Assembly: GCF_002737755.1 (NCBI RefSeq)
Contig: NZ_PEGH01000019.1
Span: 124,001 to 188,000, forward strand
Source of the DNA: Caulobacter sp. BP25
GTDB taxonomy: Bacteria; Pseudomonadota; Alphaproteobacteria; Caulobacterales; Caulobacteraceae
DNA: 64,000 nucleotides
Direction of reading: 5' to 3'
Made by a program: the position numbers and the translations under genes. Below are positions 1 through 7,647 of the stretch, one piece after another. The notes under the pieces were generated by a model. That model was not told the origin of the DNA and searched no databases. It saw only the letters and a program-made list of their open reading frames with translations. How positions within the stretch are numbered: position 1 is the first letter of the stretch; each line of letters begins with the position of its first letter.

Positions 1-169
1 CGTCGCTCACGTGGCCCTGGTCAACAAGACCCCGTTCATCGCCTTCCGCAGCCTGTCGGACCTGGCCGGCGGCGGCGCGGGCGCCAACGAGATGCATACC
101 TTCATGGCTCTCGCCTCGGACAATTCAGCAACGGTGGTGAAGGCGTTCGTCAAGGCGCTGCCGAACTAG
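1..169 (+). CDS. 3' end of an MTA/SAH nucleosidase-like protein (partial)
   Basis: Only the last 55 codons are present; the reading frame begins at base 2 and stops at TAG 167-169. The residues resemble the C-terminus of 5'-methylthioadenosine/S-adenosylhomocysteine nucleosidases and related nucleoside phosphorylases: a hydrophobic strand with PFIAFRSLSDLAGG, where the conserved R-(S/A)-(L/I)-SD segment contributes the catalytic Asp in this fold, followed by a terminal helix carrying ENSA-like SDNSATVVKAFVKAL. Such enzymes cleave the N-glycosidic bond of MTA or SAH in methionine salvage. The substrate cannot be assigned from this fragment. Confidence 0.65.
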   Translation, partial: VAHVALVNKTPFIAFRSLSDLAGGGAGANEMHTFMALASDNSATVVKAFVKALPN

Positions 170-510
170 GCGCGCGGCTTTCCCGCTTCACGCGGATGGC
201 CGCTGAAGGGATGGAAGGGGATGCGGAGCGCCCGGGCGACGCCCGGAGTGTGAGTAGTGATTACCGTTTCGACGAAGCCTAGACGCTCCGCGCAGTCGTT
301 ATCCGGTGAGCCTTCGACGCGCGGGGTTTTAACCCGCTTCCGAAAGAGGCCCCCGGCGGGCGGGCCGGGCTGGCGACCCGGTCCCCGGACCGTTCGGGCG
401 ATTTCAGCCCGGACCTAAAGTCCCGCTCGACCACCCCCGACAGCCGTCACGATCGCCGGCCGGACGTCCCTTCTAAGCCATCGGGTGAGATCAGTATGGA
501 GGGGGTTTCA
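170..510. other. Gene-free stretch with potential RNA secondary structure
   Basis: No plausible coding frame. The most regular structure is an 8-bp helix, GCGGAGCG at 223-230 with CGCTCCGC at 284-291, enclosing a 6-bp hairpin (CCGGGC 232-237 with GCCCGG 241-246, loop GAC). A further GC-rich, foldable stretch runs from about 310 to 470. I looked for signature motifs of RNase P RNA, tmRNA, SRP RNA and common riboswitches on both strands and did not recognise any. It may encode a structured transcript or be a long leader; the strand is not decided. Confidence 0.3.
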
Positions 511-592
511 ACGCGGATCACACAGCGGCGTGTAAAAGTGAGAAGTCGTTGAAATTGTTGGGTTCGATTTCGGATACGCGGATCACAGAGCG
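511..592. repeat. Direct repeat pair, 17 bp, 65 bp apart
   Basis: ACGCGGATCACACAGCG at 511-527 recurs as ACGCGGATCACAGAGCG at 576-592, with one mismatch. The copies sit in gene-free DNA just ahead of a palindrome cluster. They may be fragments of a dispersed intergenic repeat; a protein-binding role is also possible. No function can be assigned. Confidence 0.5.
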
Positions 593-609
593 CCGCGAAC
601 GCTCGTACT

Positions 610-720
610 TGCCCCCTCCGCGCCTGCGGCGCTCCTCCCCCGGAGGGGGAAGAAGGAAACCCACGTCTTCTGCCCCCTTTGGGGGCGGACGACCACGCGG
701 AGCGTGGTCAGGTGGGGGCC
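610..720. repeat. Cluster of REP-like extragenic palindromes
   Basis: Three consecutive perfect hairpins are visible: TCCCCC 636-641 with GGGGGA 645-650; GCCCCC 672-677 with GGGGGC 681-686; and the 8-bp GACCACGC 691-698 with GCGTGGTC 702-709. The style (CCCTCC/GGAGGG tracts with short loops) matches the palindromic elements at 9181-9317 and 10472-10517 of this window. Likely a non-autonomous extragenic repeat. Confidence 0.55.
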
Positions 721-774
721 TGCGGTGGTGGCCGATTGGCGCTTTGAAACCCGTCCTCAAGCGACGGGAGCCAT

Positions 775-916
775 CCTTACATCTCACGGCGAGACGATCG
801 CTGGGCTGATCAGGTCACTCAAGGACGACGCTCCGCGTCGCCGCTCGCGGTCGCCGGAGGCGATCCTTGACTGACCTGATCAGCCCAGCACGCTGCAGCC
901 TCCAAGAGATGTAAGG
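775..916. repeat. 142-bp nested inverted-repeat element
   Basis: Outer arms are an 11-bp perfect inverted repeat (CCTTACATCTC 775-785 with its complement 906-916). Inside lies a 26-bp inverted repeat with one mismatch (800-825 with 864-889, containing GGGCTGATCAGGTCA). The 38-bp centre holds three small hairpins: CGACG-CGTCG at 826-840, CCGC-GCGG at about 841-850, and TCGCC-GGCGA at about 851-863. The symmetry suggests a MITE-like or other extragenic palindromic element. No target-site duplication is obvious next to the outer arms, and no ORF lies inside. Confidence 0.75.
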
Positions 917-987
917 TTCGCCCCGACCTGGAGAGGTCGGGCGGCTACCCGTTGCTCACATGACCTTCCGCCCTTAGCGTACCCCTC

Positions 988-1350
988 ATGGTGTTCGGAT
1001 GGCTGAAAGCATGGGCAGCTAAAGGCAGGCCGCCGCATTGGACGGTGGCGGTCGTTGGCGACCTTATCGCGATCGATGACGGTCAGGGTACCGAAGTCGC
1101 GGTTCCGGTGAGCGATTTACGGCGCGTTGTCGTCGCCACCGACGATAGTGGGCCTTGGGATGCGGACGTCGTGTTCCTGCTCTACTCCGAGGTAGTCGAA
1201 CCAACGGGCATCTTTCCACTGGAAGCACAGGGCATGCAGGACTTCGTCGCTTGGTTGAAGGCGCTGCCAGGCTTCCATGACCGCGAACTTGCGAAGGCGA
1301 TGTCATCTACCAACGTCGCAAGATTTGTCGTCTACGAAGCGCTAGCTTAG
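988..1350 (+). CDS. Small hypothetical protein, possibly immunity-like
   Basis: Encodes 120 aa with no signal peptide or membrane segment. Visible blocks are VPVSDLRRVVVATDDSGPW (about residues 40-58), a strand VVFLLY, and PGFHDRELAKAMSSTN near the C-terminus. From memory, this layout (a D-x-G-P segment, then LPGF and an A-M-x-S-T motif before a final aromatic strand) resembles a family of small orphan proteins found near polymorphic toxins; the resemblance is not proven. No toxin gene is adjacent. Composition is less GC-rich than the neighbours, suggesting acquisition. The ATG at 988 lacks a strong ribosome-binding site. Confidence 0.6.
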   Translation: MVFGWLKAWAAKGRPPHWTVAVVGDLIAIDDGQGTEVAVPVSDLRRVVVATDDSGPWDADVVFLLYSEVVEPTGIFPLEAQGMQDFVAWLKALPGFHDRELAKAMSSTNVARFVVYEALA

Positions 1351-1379
1351 TCGACTAAGCCCCCCCCAGGAGCCCCGCC

Positions 1380-1778
1380 ATGTCGTCTTTCGATCGCCGT
1401 GTTCTGCTCTCCGGCGGCCTCGCGGCCAGCGCCGCCCTTGCCACGCCCGCGAGCGCCGCGACCGACGCCCCCATCGTGCTCCACCAAGTGTTTTTCTGGC
1501 TCAAGAACCCGGGCGCCAAGGCCGACCGCGAAAAGCTGATCGCGGGCCTGAAGGCGCTGAAGGCGGTCGAGGTCATTCAGCAGTTGCACGTCGGCGTCCC
1601 GGCCTCGACCGAGAAACGCGACGTGATCGACAACAGCTACGACGTCTCCGAGCTGATGGTCTTCAAGAGCGTCGAGGACCAGAACCGCTACCAGAGCCAC
1701 CCGCTGCACCAGAAGTTCATCGCCGACTGCGGCCACCTGTGGAGCAAGGTGATCGTCTACGACAGCATGGCGGTGTAA
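1380..1778 (+). CDS. Exported Dabb (stress-responsive A/B barrel) domain protein
   Basis: Encodes 132 aa. An N-terminal signal with an RR pair and hydrophobic run ends near ATPASAA, so the protein is probably exported, possibly by Tat. The remainder fits the Dabb ferredoxin-like dimeric barrel family: HQVFFWLKN strand, a helix with [11 protein letters not shown], a central V-D-N-S-Y-D-V stretch and the typical HPLHQKFI element. Family members are small dimeric proteins, some stress-induced and some acting as monooxygenases or cyclases; the substrate is unknown. AGGAG lies about 8 bp upstream of the ATG, supporting the start. Confidence 0.8.
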   Translation: MSSFDRRVLLSGGLAASAALATPASAATDAPIVLHQVFFWLKNPGAKADREKLIAGLKALKAVEVIQQLHVGVPASTEKRDVIDNSYDVSELMVFKSVEDQNRYQSHPLHQKFIADCGHLWSKVIVYDSMAV

Positions 1779-1801
1779 CGCGCGGCCCCGCCGGGCCTCT
1801 A

Positions 1802-1827
1802 TTGACACCTTAGGTAGCAGGTATAGG
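1802..1827 (+). promoter_or_regulatory. Candidate promoter of the 1854-2378 gene
   Basis: TTGACA at 1802-1807 is followed after 14 bp by TATAGG at 1822-1827. Caulobacter vegetative promoters tolerate spacers shorter than those of E. coli, so this is plausible, but the -10 is a weak match. Confidence 0.3.
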
Positions 1828-1853
1828 GTTCAGCCAACTTGGGGAGAATGCAG

Positions 1854-2378
1854 ATGATCAAGGTTGCTCTGACCGCCACCGCCGCCCTGCTGTTCGCCGC
1901 CCCGGCCTATGCCGAGGCTTGGCCTAAGCAGGACTGGTCGGTGATGAAGCTGGCGGCTTTGTCCGCGCAGGCGCCGACCAGCGCGAAGCCGGATGGCGGA
2001 GCTAACCCGCCCATGGACTGGATGACCGGCGCCAACGGCGCTCTGGGCGGCCCCTCGCCCAACGCGGCCAGGACCGTGGCGTTCGACACCAGCGCCATCA
2101 CCCGCACCGGACGGACCGTCGATCTGACCTACTATGTGTGGGCGCAGGACAAGATGGGCGTCACCGAGGTCACCTCGCGGATCGACTGCCGCAAGACGGG
2201 CGAGACCGTGCTGGGCCTGCGTCAGTACGGCGCCGACCTGCAGCCGGTGGCGAGCACCCAGCAAAGCTTCCGTAAGATCGACGCGACGTCGCGCGCCGTG
2301 GCCTCGAAGGTCTGCGCCACGCCGAAGACCGAGACCGTCAGCGGCAAGTCGCTGCCCGAGCTCTTCAAGGCCAGCTGA
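1854..2378 (+). CDS. Hypothetical periplasmic protein
   Basis: Encodes 174 aa if started at ATG 1854, which has GGGGAG at 1841-1846, 7 bp upstream. ATG 1848 is too close to that site and the TTG at 1839 overlaps it. A short signal peptide (hydrophobic run ending FAAPAYAEA) predicts export. The mature part carries a YYVWAQDKMGVTEV strand and two cysteines (IDCRKTGE and KVCATPK) that could form a disulfide. No family was recognised. It stands alone, with a terminator-like hairpin downstream. Confidence 0.7.
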   Translation: MIKVALTATAALLFAAPAYAEAWPKQDWSVMKLAALSAQAPTSAKPDGGANPPMDWMTGANGALGGPSPNAARTVAFDTSAITRTGRTVDLTYYVWAQDKMGVTEVTSRIDCRKTGETVLGLRQYGADLQPVASTQQSFRKIDATSRAVASKVCATPKTETVSGKSLPELFKAS

Positions 2379-2393
2379 TCGGCCGCCACCGCC

Positions 2394-2471
2394 TTTCCGA
2401 CAAGCGTCAGCGGTGTCGGAAGGCTTGAACCCATAGACATGAGCCCGATCGGCCCCGCCGGTCGGGCTTTC
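2394..2471 (+). terminator. Hairpins between convergent genes; likely terminator
   Basis: Two stems lie between the + strand gene ending at 2378 and the - strand upp ending at 2474. TTCCGACA 2394-2401 pairs with TGTCGGAA 2414-2421. AGCCCGA 2442-2448 pairs with TCGGGCT 2462-2468 and runs into TTTCT on the + strand. The second fits an intrinsic terminator for the + strand gene. Confidence 0.5.
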
Positions 2472-2473
2472 TG

Positions 2474-3103
2474 CTATCGCGTCCCGAAGGTCCGATCGCC
2501 GGCGTCGCCCAGGCCCGGCACGATGTAGCCATGGTCGTTCAGCGTCTCGTCGATCGCCGCCGTCCAGATCGGCACGTCCGGATGGGCCTCGCGCAGGGCG
2601 TCGACGCCGGCTTGCGCCGCCAGCAGGCAGACGAAGCGCAAGTTGGTGACGCCGTAGTGCTTGAGGCGCGCGATCGCGGCGATGGCCGAGTGGCCGGTGG
2701 CCAGCATCGGATCGACGACGATCGTGAGGCGGCCCGAGATGTCCTCCGGCGCCTTGAAGTAGTACTCGATGGCCTCCAGCGTCTCGTGGTCGCGATAGAG
2801 ACCGATGTGGGCCACCCGCGCCGACGGGACCAGGTCCAGCATCCCCTCGCACATGCCAAGACCCGCCCGCAGGATCGGGGCGAAGACCAGCTTCTTGCCG
2901 GCGATCTCATAGGCCGTGGCCCTGGCGACCGGGGTCTCGATCTGGACCTCGTCCATCGGCAGGTCGCGGGTGACCTCGTAGCAGAGCAGCGTCGCAGTCT
3001 CGCGCATTAGGGCGCGGAAGGTCTTGGTCGAGGTCGTCTTGTCCCGCATTCGGGTCAGCTTGTGCTGGACCAGCGGATGATTGACGACGGTGACCTGGGA
3101 CAT
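2474..3103 (-). CDS. upp: Uracil phosphoribosyltransferase
   Basis: Encodes 209 aa, the usual length. The enzyme joins uracil to PRPP to make UMP in pyrimidine salvage and is cytoplasmic. The N-terminal [15 protein letters not shown] and the PRPP-binding loop [12 protein letters not shown] are both present, as is the C-terminal uracil-binding region with the P-G-L-G-D-A-G-D-R segment. The gene is monocistronic by spacing, facing the hypothetical gene across a terminator region and 55 bp from the molybdenum-enzyme gene on the same strand. Confidence 0.95.
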   Translation of the reverse strand: MSQVTVVNHPLVQHKLTRMRDKTTSTKTFRALMRETATLLCYEVTRDLPMDEVQIETPVARATAYEIAGKKLVFAPILRAGLGMCEGMLDLVPSARVAHIGLYRDHETLEAIEYYFKAPEDISGRLTIVVDPMLATGHSAIAAIARLKHYGVTNLRFVCLLAAQAGVDALREAHPDVPIWTAAIDETLNDHGYIVPGLGDAGDRTFGTR

Positions 3104-3157
3104 GGCGAGACCTGGCTAGGAACGGGGGCTCCCCGCTCCTAGCACGCGCTCGGGAAT

Positions 3158-5332
3158 TCAGGCCAGTTGATCGCCGATCGGCAGGCTGCGGATGCGCTTA
3201 CCCGTGGCGGCGAACAGCGCGTTGACCAGGGCCGCCGGGGTTGGCGGATAGGCAGGCTCGCCCAGGCCGGTCGGGTTGTTGTCCGACAGCTTGAAGCGCA
3301 CCTCGACCGGCGGAGCCTCGGCCATCCGCAGCAGCGGGAAGTCGGCGAAATTGCTGGTCACCGCCGCGCCGTTCTCGAAGGTCACGCCCTGGTAAAGGGC
3401 GCTGCCGATCGCATCCAGCACCGAGCCCTGCACCTGCTGCTCAGCGCCCGAGGGATTGACGACCTGGCGGCCGCAGTCGACGGCGGCCCAGGCCTTGTCG
3501 ACCTTGATCGCCCCCTCCTTCACCGTCGCCTGGATCACCACCGCCACATAGCCCAGGTGGCTGTAGTGGCAGGCCACGCCCAGGCCCGTGCCTTTCGGGA
3601 CCTTGCGGCCCCAGCCGGACATCTCGGCGGCCAGGTCGAGCACGCCGCGCATGCGGCCGGTGTGGAAGCTGTCGCCCTTGCCCGGCTCGCCCAGCAGGCG
3701 CGGCGCGCCCAGCATCTCGCGGCGGAAGACGACCGGGTCCTTGCCCGCAGCGTGAGCCAGCTCGTCGGTGAAGCCCTGGATCACGAAGCCGAAAGCATTG
3801 TTGCCCGGCGCGCGCAGGAAGCCCGTCGGGAAGCCCAGCGGCATCACCGAGACGTCGTGGCGGTAGTTGGCGACCGCCCGGCCGGGGAACTGGGTCGAGT
3901 TCATCCCCGCCGCCAGGCTGAAGCTCTCGCCCTCGCCGAAGGTGATGAAGTGGTTCTTCCAGGCGACCACCGCGCCGCTGGCGTCAAGGCCTGCGGTGAA
4001 GTTGTGCCAGCCAGCGGGACGGTAGAAGTCGTGCTGGATGTCCTCCTCGCGGGTCCAGACCAGCTTGACCGGCGCGGCCACCTTGGAGGCGATCACCGCC
4101 GCCTCGACCATATAGTCGTTCATCAGCCGACGGCCAAAGCCGCCGCCGCAGCGGATCAGATGGATGGTGATCGCCGACGGATCGACGTTCAGCGCCTTGG
4201 CGACCAGAGCGCGGCCGGACTCGGGGTTCTGGGTCGGGGCCCAAATCTCGACCTTCCCGTCCTTGACCTGGGCCGTGCAGTTCTGCGGCTCCATCGGCGC
4301 GTGGGCCAGGAACGGATAGCTGTAGGCGGCGCTGACCGTCTTGGCCGCGCCCTTCAGGGCCGCGTCGACATCACCGTCGTTCTGCAGGGTGCGGTGCGGG
4401 GGGGCCTTGGACAGCTCGGCGGCCTTGGTCTCGAAGCCCTTGCTGCTCTGGGCGGCGGTCGGGTGCTCGGCCCACTTGATGTCCAGCGCCTCGCGGCCCT
4501 TGCGCGCGGCCCACCAGCTGTCGGCGATCACGGCGACGCCGGGGACGATGCTTTGCAGATTGGTCCCGCCCTCGACGACGAAAGCGTCCTTGACGCCCTT
4601 GACCGCCTTGGCCGGCGCCAGATCGACACTGGCGACCTTGGCGCCATAGGTCGGGGCCTTGGCGAAGGTGGCGTACAGCATGCCCGGCAAGCGCATGTCG
4701 ATGCCGAAGGTCGGCGCGCCCGTGGTGATGGCGTCGAGGTTCTGGCTCTTGTGGCTCTGGCCGATGATCCGGAAGGCCTTGGGGTCCTTCAGGGTCAGGG
4801 ACTTGGGATCGGGCGGGGTCAGCTTGGCGGCGTCGGCGGCGAGCTCGCCATAGGCGGCGCGGCGCTTGCTGGCGGCGTGGACCACCACGCCTGGCTCGGT
4901 CGTCAGGCTATCGGCAGCCACGCTCCAGCGCGCGGCGGCGGCCTGGATCAGTAGGGCCCGGACGCTGGCGCCGACCCGGCGCAGGCCGTCATATTCCAGC
5001 GTGGTGGCCATGCTGCCGCCGGCCACCTGGCGGCCGTAGATCTTGCTGTCGGCGATGGCCTGCTCGACCGTGACGGCCGACCAGTCGACGTCCAACTCCT
5101 CGGCGATCAGCATCGGCAGCGAGGTCTTGATCCCCTGCCCCACCTCCGGAACCTTGGAGGCGATCGTGACCTTGCTGTCCGGCGCGACGCGAACGTAAGC
5201 ATTGACCTGGGTGTCGCCAGCCGCCTGGCCCTCGGCGGTCATGGTGAAGCTGAGCAGCAGGCCACCGCCGACGGCCGCGCCGCTCTGCAGCACGAAGCGA
5301 CGGGTGGGGTCGCGGAGGATCTCGCCGTCCAT
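3158..5332 (-). CDS. Molybdopterin-binding large subunit, isoquinoline 1-oxidoreductase-like
   Basis: Encodes 724 aa from the ATG at 5332, which shares one base with the stop of the upstream small subunit (TGATG). A longer in-frame start exists but would overlap that gene deeply. The N-terminus has a Tat motif (RRFVLQSGAAVGGG), so the complex is probably exported in folded form. It matches single-chain molybdenum cofactor subunits of the xanthine dehydrogenase family of the isoquinoline 1-oxidoreductase/aldehyde dehydrogenase type, with GGFGRR, AHAPMEPQNC and the C-terminal GLGEPAYPP containing the likely catalytic Glu. No FAD subunit is adjacent, consistent with cytochrome-linked electron transfer in this subfamily. 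The physiological substrate is unknown. Confidence 0.88.
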   Translation of the reverse strand: MDGEILRDPTRRFVLQSGAAVGGGLLLSFTMTAEGQAAGDTQVNAYVRVAPDSKVTIASKVPEVGQGIKTSLPMLIAEELDVDWSAVTVEQAIADSKIYGRQVAGGSMATTLEYDGLRRVGASVRALLIQAAAARWSVAADSLTTEPGVVVHAASKRRAAYGELAADAAKLTPPDPKSLTLKDPKAFRIIGQSHKSQNLDAITTGAPTFGIDMRLPGMLYATFAKAPTYGAKVASVDLAPAKAVKGVKDAFVVEGGTNLQSIVPGVAVIADSWWAARKGREALDIKWAEHPTAAQSSKGFETKAAELSKAPPHRTLQNDGDVDAALKGAAKTVSAAYSYPFLAHAPMEPQNCTAQVKDGKVEIWAPTQNPESGRALVAKALNVDPSAITIHLIRCGGGFGRRLMNDYMVEAAVIASKVAAPVKLVWTREEDIQHDFYRPAGWHNFTAGLDASGAVVAWKNHFITFGEGESFSLAAGMNSTQFPGRAVANYRHDVSVMPLGFPTGFLRAPGNNAFGFVIQGFTDELAHAAGKDPVVFRREMLGAPRLLGEPGKGDSFHTGRMRGVLDLAAEMSGWGRKVPKGTGLGVACHYSHLGYVAVVIQATVKEGAIKVDKAWAAVDCGRQVVNPSGAEQQVQGSVLDAIGSALYQGVTFENGAAVTSNFADFPLLRMAEAPPVEVRFKLSDNNPTGLGEPAYPPTPAALVNALFAATGKRIRSLPIGDQLA

Positions 5333-5808
5333 CACGCCTTCTCCCCAACGGCTTCCAAGCCAGCGGCGACCTTGATCGCCTTCTTGATGCGGGTGTAGGT
5401 CGCGCAGCGGCACAGATTGCCGTTCATCGCCTCGTCGATATCGGCGTCAGTGGGCTTGGGCTTGGCGGCCAGCAGCGCCGAGGCCGACATGATCTGGCCG
5501 GCCTGGCAGTAGCCGCATTGGGGCACGTCGATCGCCTTCCAGGCGTCTTGCACCTTGGCGCCGACCGGCGTCTTGCCAATCCCCTCGATGGTCGTGACCG
5601 TCTTGCCGCCGATGTCGCTGATCGGGGTGACGCAAGCGCGGATGGGCTGCCCGTCCAGATGCACCGTGCAGGCGCCGCACAGGGCCGCGCCGCAGCCGAA
5701 CTTGGCCCCGACCAGGCCCAGCGTATCGCGCAGCACCCACAGCAGGGGCGTGTCGCCATCCACGTCGGCGGTGCGACGCTCTCCGTTGACGGTCAGCGTG
5801 AAGGCCAT
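5332..5808 (-). CDS. [2Fe-2S] small subunit of the molybdenum oxidoreductase
   Basis: Encodes 158 aa, typical for the iron-sulfur subunit of xanthine dehydrogenase-family enzymes. A plant-type ferredoxin domain at the N-terminus has [16 protein letters not shown], and the helical C-terminal domain has CGYCQAG and [10 protein letters not shown], giving the eight cysteines for two clusters. It passes electrons from the molybdenum site to an acceptor. It has no signal of its own, so it would be co-exported with the Tat-bearing large subunit, with which it is translationally coupled. Confidence 0.92.
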   Translation of the reverse strand: MAFTLTVNGERRTADVDGDTPLLWVLRDTLGLVGAKFGCGAALCGACTVHLDGQPIRACVTPISDIGGKTVTTIEGIGKTPVGAKVQDAWKAIDVPQCGYCQAGQIMSASALLAAKPKPTDADIDEAMNGNLCRCATYTRIKKAIKVAAGLEAVGEKA

Positions 5809-5868
5809 CGGTGTCTTCCTTCCCTAAGGTGAAGCGATCCTGCCCCAATCGCGGCGCGGACGCGAGAA

Positions 5869-5886
5869 CTGTCACAAAAGTTTCAC
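5869..5886 (+). promoter_or_regulatory. Candidate Pho box upstream of the phosphate module
   Basis: CTGTCAC-AAAA-GTTTCAC has the layout of a PhoB site: two 7-bp direct repeats separated by a 4-bp A-rich spacer. The first repeat matches the alphaproteobacterial CTGTCAY consensus exactly; the second is weaker. It lies about 100 bp upstream of the DUF47-pit pair, so phosphate-starvation control is plausible. Confidence 0.45.
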
Positions 5887-5983
5887 AGATAGGATTTGAC
5901 GGCCAAATCCTTCCGTGGTTCCCGTGCGCCGCGCGTCGATCCGCCTACGGACGAACGCGATCTCGCAAGGAAAGATCGACATT

Positions 5984-6640
5984 ATGCTGGGCTTGTTCAA
6001 GGCCGTCATGCCGAAGGAAGACGCGTTCTTCGACCTGTTCTCCGCCCACGCCAAAACCCTGGTCGACGGCGCCCACGCCCTGCGCGACATGACCGAAGGC
6101 GGCGACGCTGTCGAACCCGCCAGCGCCCGCGTCTATCGCCACGAGGAAGAGGCCGACGACATCACCCGCCAGGTGATGCTGGCCGTCCGCCGCAGCTTCA
6201 TCACCCCCTTCGACCGCAGCGATATCCAGGACCTGACCACCTCGCTGGACGACGCCATCGACCAGATGCGCAAGACCGCCAAGGTCGTCAGCCTGTTCGA
6301 GGTCAAGAGCTTCGAGCCGCAGATGCGCCAGATGGCGAGCGTCATCGTCGAGGCCGCCAAGCTGACCGAGGAAGCCGTCGCCCTGCTGCCCAAGATGCGC
6401 CACAACGCCCAGAAGCTCAGCGAGATCTCGGTGCGCATTCGCGAGATCGAGGAGCAGTCCGACCACCTGTACGACCAGGGCCGCAAGGACCTGTTCCTGG
6501 CCAGCCGAGAAACCGGCCCTGGGGGTGATCCGATGACCTTCATCGTCGGCATCGACATCTACAGCCACCTCGAGAAGGTCATGGACCGCTTCGAGGACGT
6601 GGCCAACCGCATCAGCGGCATCGTCGTCGAGCAGGTCTGA
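5984..6640 (+). CDS. DUF47/PhoU-like phosphate transport regulator
   Basis: Encodes 218 aa from ATG 5984, preceded by AAGGAAAG about 9 bp upstream; an upstream GTG (5915) is in frame but lacks a better signal. The protein is all-helical, starting MLGLFKAVMPKEDAFFDLF, with the E-E-x-A-D-D-I-T segment (EEEADDITRQV) and FITPFDRSDI that typify DUF47 proteins. These PhoU-like proteins are usually encoded directly before Pit transporters and are thought to regulate them. Five bases separate it from pit, so the two form an operon. Confidence 0.9.
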   Translation: MLGLFKAVMPKEDAFFDLFSAHAKTLVDGAHALRDMTEGGDAVEPASARVYRHEEEADDITRQVMLAVRRSFITPFDRSDIQDLTTSLDDAIDQMRKTAKVVSLFEVKSFEPQMRQMASVIVEAAKLTEEAVALLPKMRHNAQKLSEISVRIREIEEQSDHLYDQGRKDLFLASRETGPGGDPMTFIVGIDIYSHLEKVMDRFEDVANRISGIVVEQV

Positions 6641-6645
6641 GCCCC

Positions 6646-7647
6646 GTGGAACCCACGCTTCTGATCCTGGTCTTCCTGATCGTCGTCGCCCTGGCGTTCG
6701 ACTTTCTCAATGGCCTGCACGACGCCGCCAACTCGATCGCCACCATCGTCTCGACGCGCGTGCTGTCGGCCAAGTGGGCGGTGCTGTGGGCGGCGTTCTT
6801 CAACTTCATCGCCTTCATGTTCTTCGGCCTGCATGTGGCCAAGATGGTGGGTTCGGGGATCGTCGATCCGCACATCATCAGCGACCGCCTGATCTTCGGC
6901 GCCCTGGGCGGGGCGATCAGCTGGAACCTGCTGACCTGGTGGGCGGGCATCCCCTCGTCCAGCTCACACGCCCTGATCGGCGGTCTGGTCGGCGCGGCCA
7001 TCGCCAAGGTCGGCGGCCTCGGAGCGATCCAGTGGGCCGGCCTCTCCGCGACCGCCGCCGGCATCGTGGTCTCCCCGACCATGGGCTTTGTCCTAGCCCT
7101 GCTGCTGGTGCTGATCGTCTCGTGGCTGTTTGTGAAGAGCTCGCCGTTCTTCGCCGACAAGGTGTTCCGCAAGGCCCAGTTCGTCTCGGCCGCCCTCTAC
7201 AGCCTGGGCCACGGCGGCAACGACGCCCAGAAGACCATGGGCATCATCGCCGCCCTGCTGTTCGCCCACGGCGCCACCGGTAAGCCAGGCGAGATTCCGT
7301 TCTGGGTCGTCATCGCCTGTCAGGCGGCCATGGGCCTTGGTACGCTGTTTGGCGGCTGGCGCATCGTCCACACCATGGGCAGCAAGATCACCCGCCTGAC
7401 CCCCATGCAGGGCTTCTGCGCGGAGACCGGCGGCGCGATCATGCTGTTCATGGCGACCCATGTTGGGGTTCCAGTCTCGACGACTCACACCATTACAGGC
7501 GCTATTGTCGGCGTCGGCGCTTCGCGTCGGGCCTCCGCCGTGCGCTGGGGCGTGGCCAAGGACATCGTCATCGCGTGGATCGTCACCCTACCGGCGGCGG
7601 CCCTGACAGCGGCGGTGTTCTACTATCTCGGGTTCTGGATGACGTGA
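6646..7647 (+). CDS. pit: Low-affinity inorganic phosphate transporter, PiT family
   Basis: Encodes 333 aa with about ten membrane segments. The two PiT signature repeats are present: FDFLNGLHDAANSIAT at the N-terminus and LGHGGNDAQKTMG in the C-terminal half, plus GVPVSTTHTITGAIVG. It imports phosphate (often as a metal-phosphate complex) with a cation gradient across the inner membrane. It starts with GTG 6646 right after the DUF47 gene. Its stop overlaps the GTG start of the following Nudix gene by four bases (GTGA 7644-7647), suggesting translational coupling. Confidence 0.93.
   Translation: MEPTLLILVFLIVVALAFDFLNGLHDAANSIATIVSTRVLSAKWAVLWAAFFNFIAFMFFGLHVAKMVGSGIVDPHIISDRLIFGALGGAISWNLLTWWAGIPSSSSHALIGGLVGAAIAKVGGLGAIQWAGLSATAAGIVVSPTMGFVLALLLVLIVSWLFVKSSPFFADKVFRKAQFVSAALYSLGHGGNDAQKTMGIIAALLFAHGATGKPGEIPFWVVIACQAAMGLGTLFGGWRIVHTMGSKITRLTPMQGFCAETGGAIMLFMATHVGVPVSTTHTITGAIVGVGASRRASAVRWGVAKDIVIAWIVTLPAAALTAAVFYYLGFWMT

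Noticed and set aside
205..480. RNase P RNA, tmRNA, 6S or SRP RNA gene
   Set aside because: The conserved motifs I know for the first, second and fourth are absent on both strands; 6S lacks a motif I can test by eye.
1830..2852. 340-codon - strand frame spanning the hypothetical gene and upp
   Set aside because: It overlaps the real upp gene in another frame and its translation is Arg/Gly-rich without recognisable domains.
3167..4954. Long open frame (595 codons) antisense to the molybdenum-enzyme subunit
   Set aside because: It mirrors the codon pattern of the real gene in GC-rich DNA, has Arg/Asp/His-rich low-complexity content and no family resemblance. Similar antisense frames over mmsA, the chemoreceptor, gor, glmU and others were rejected for the same reason.
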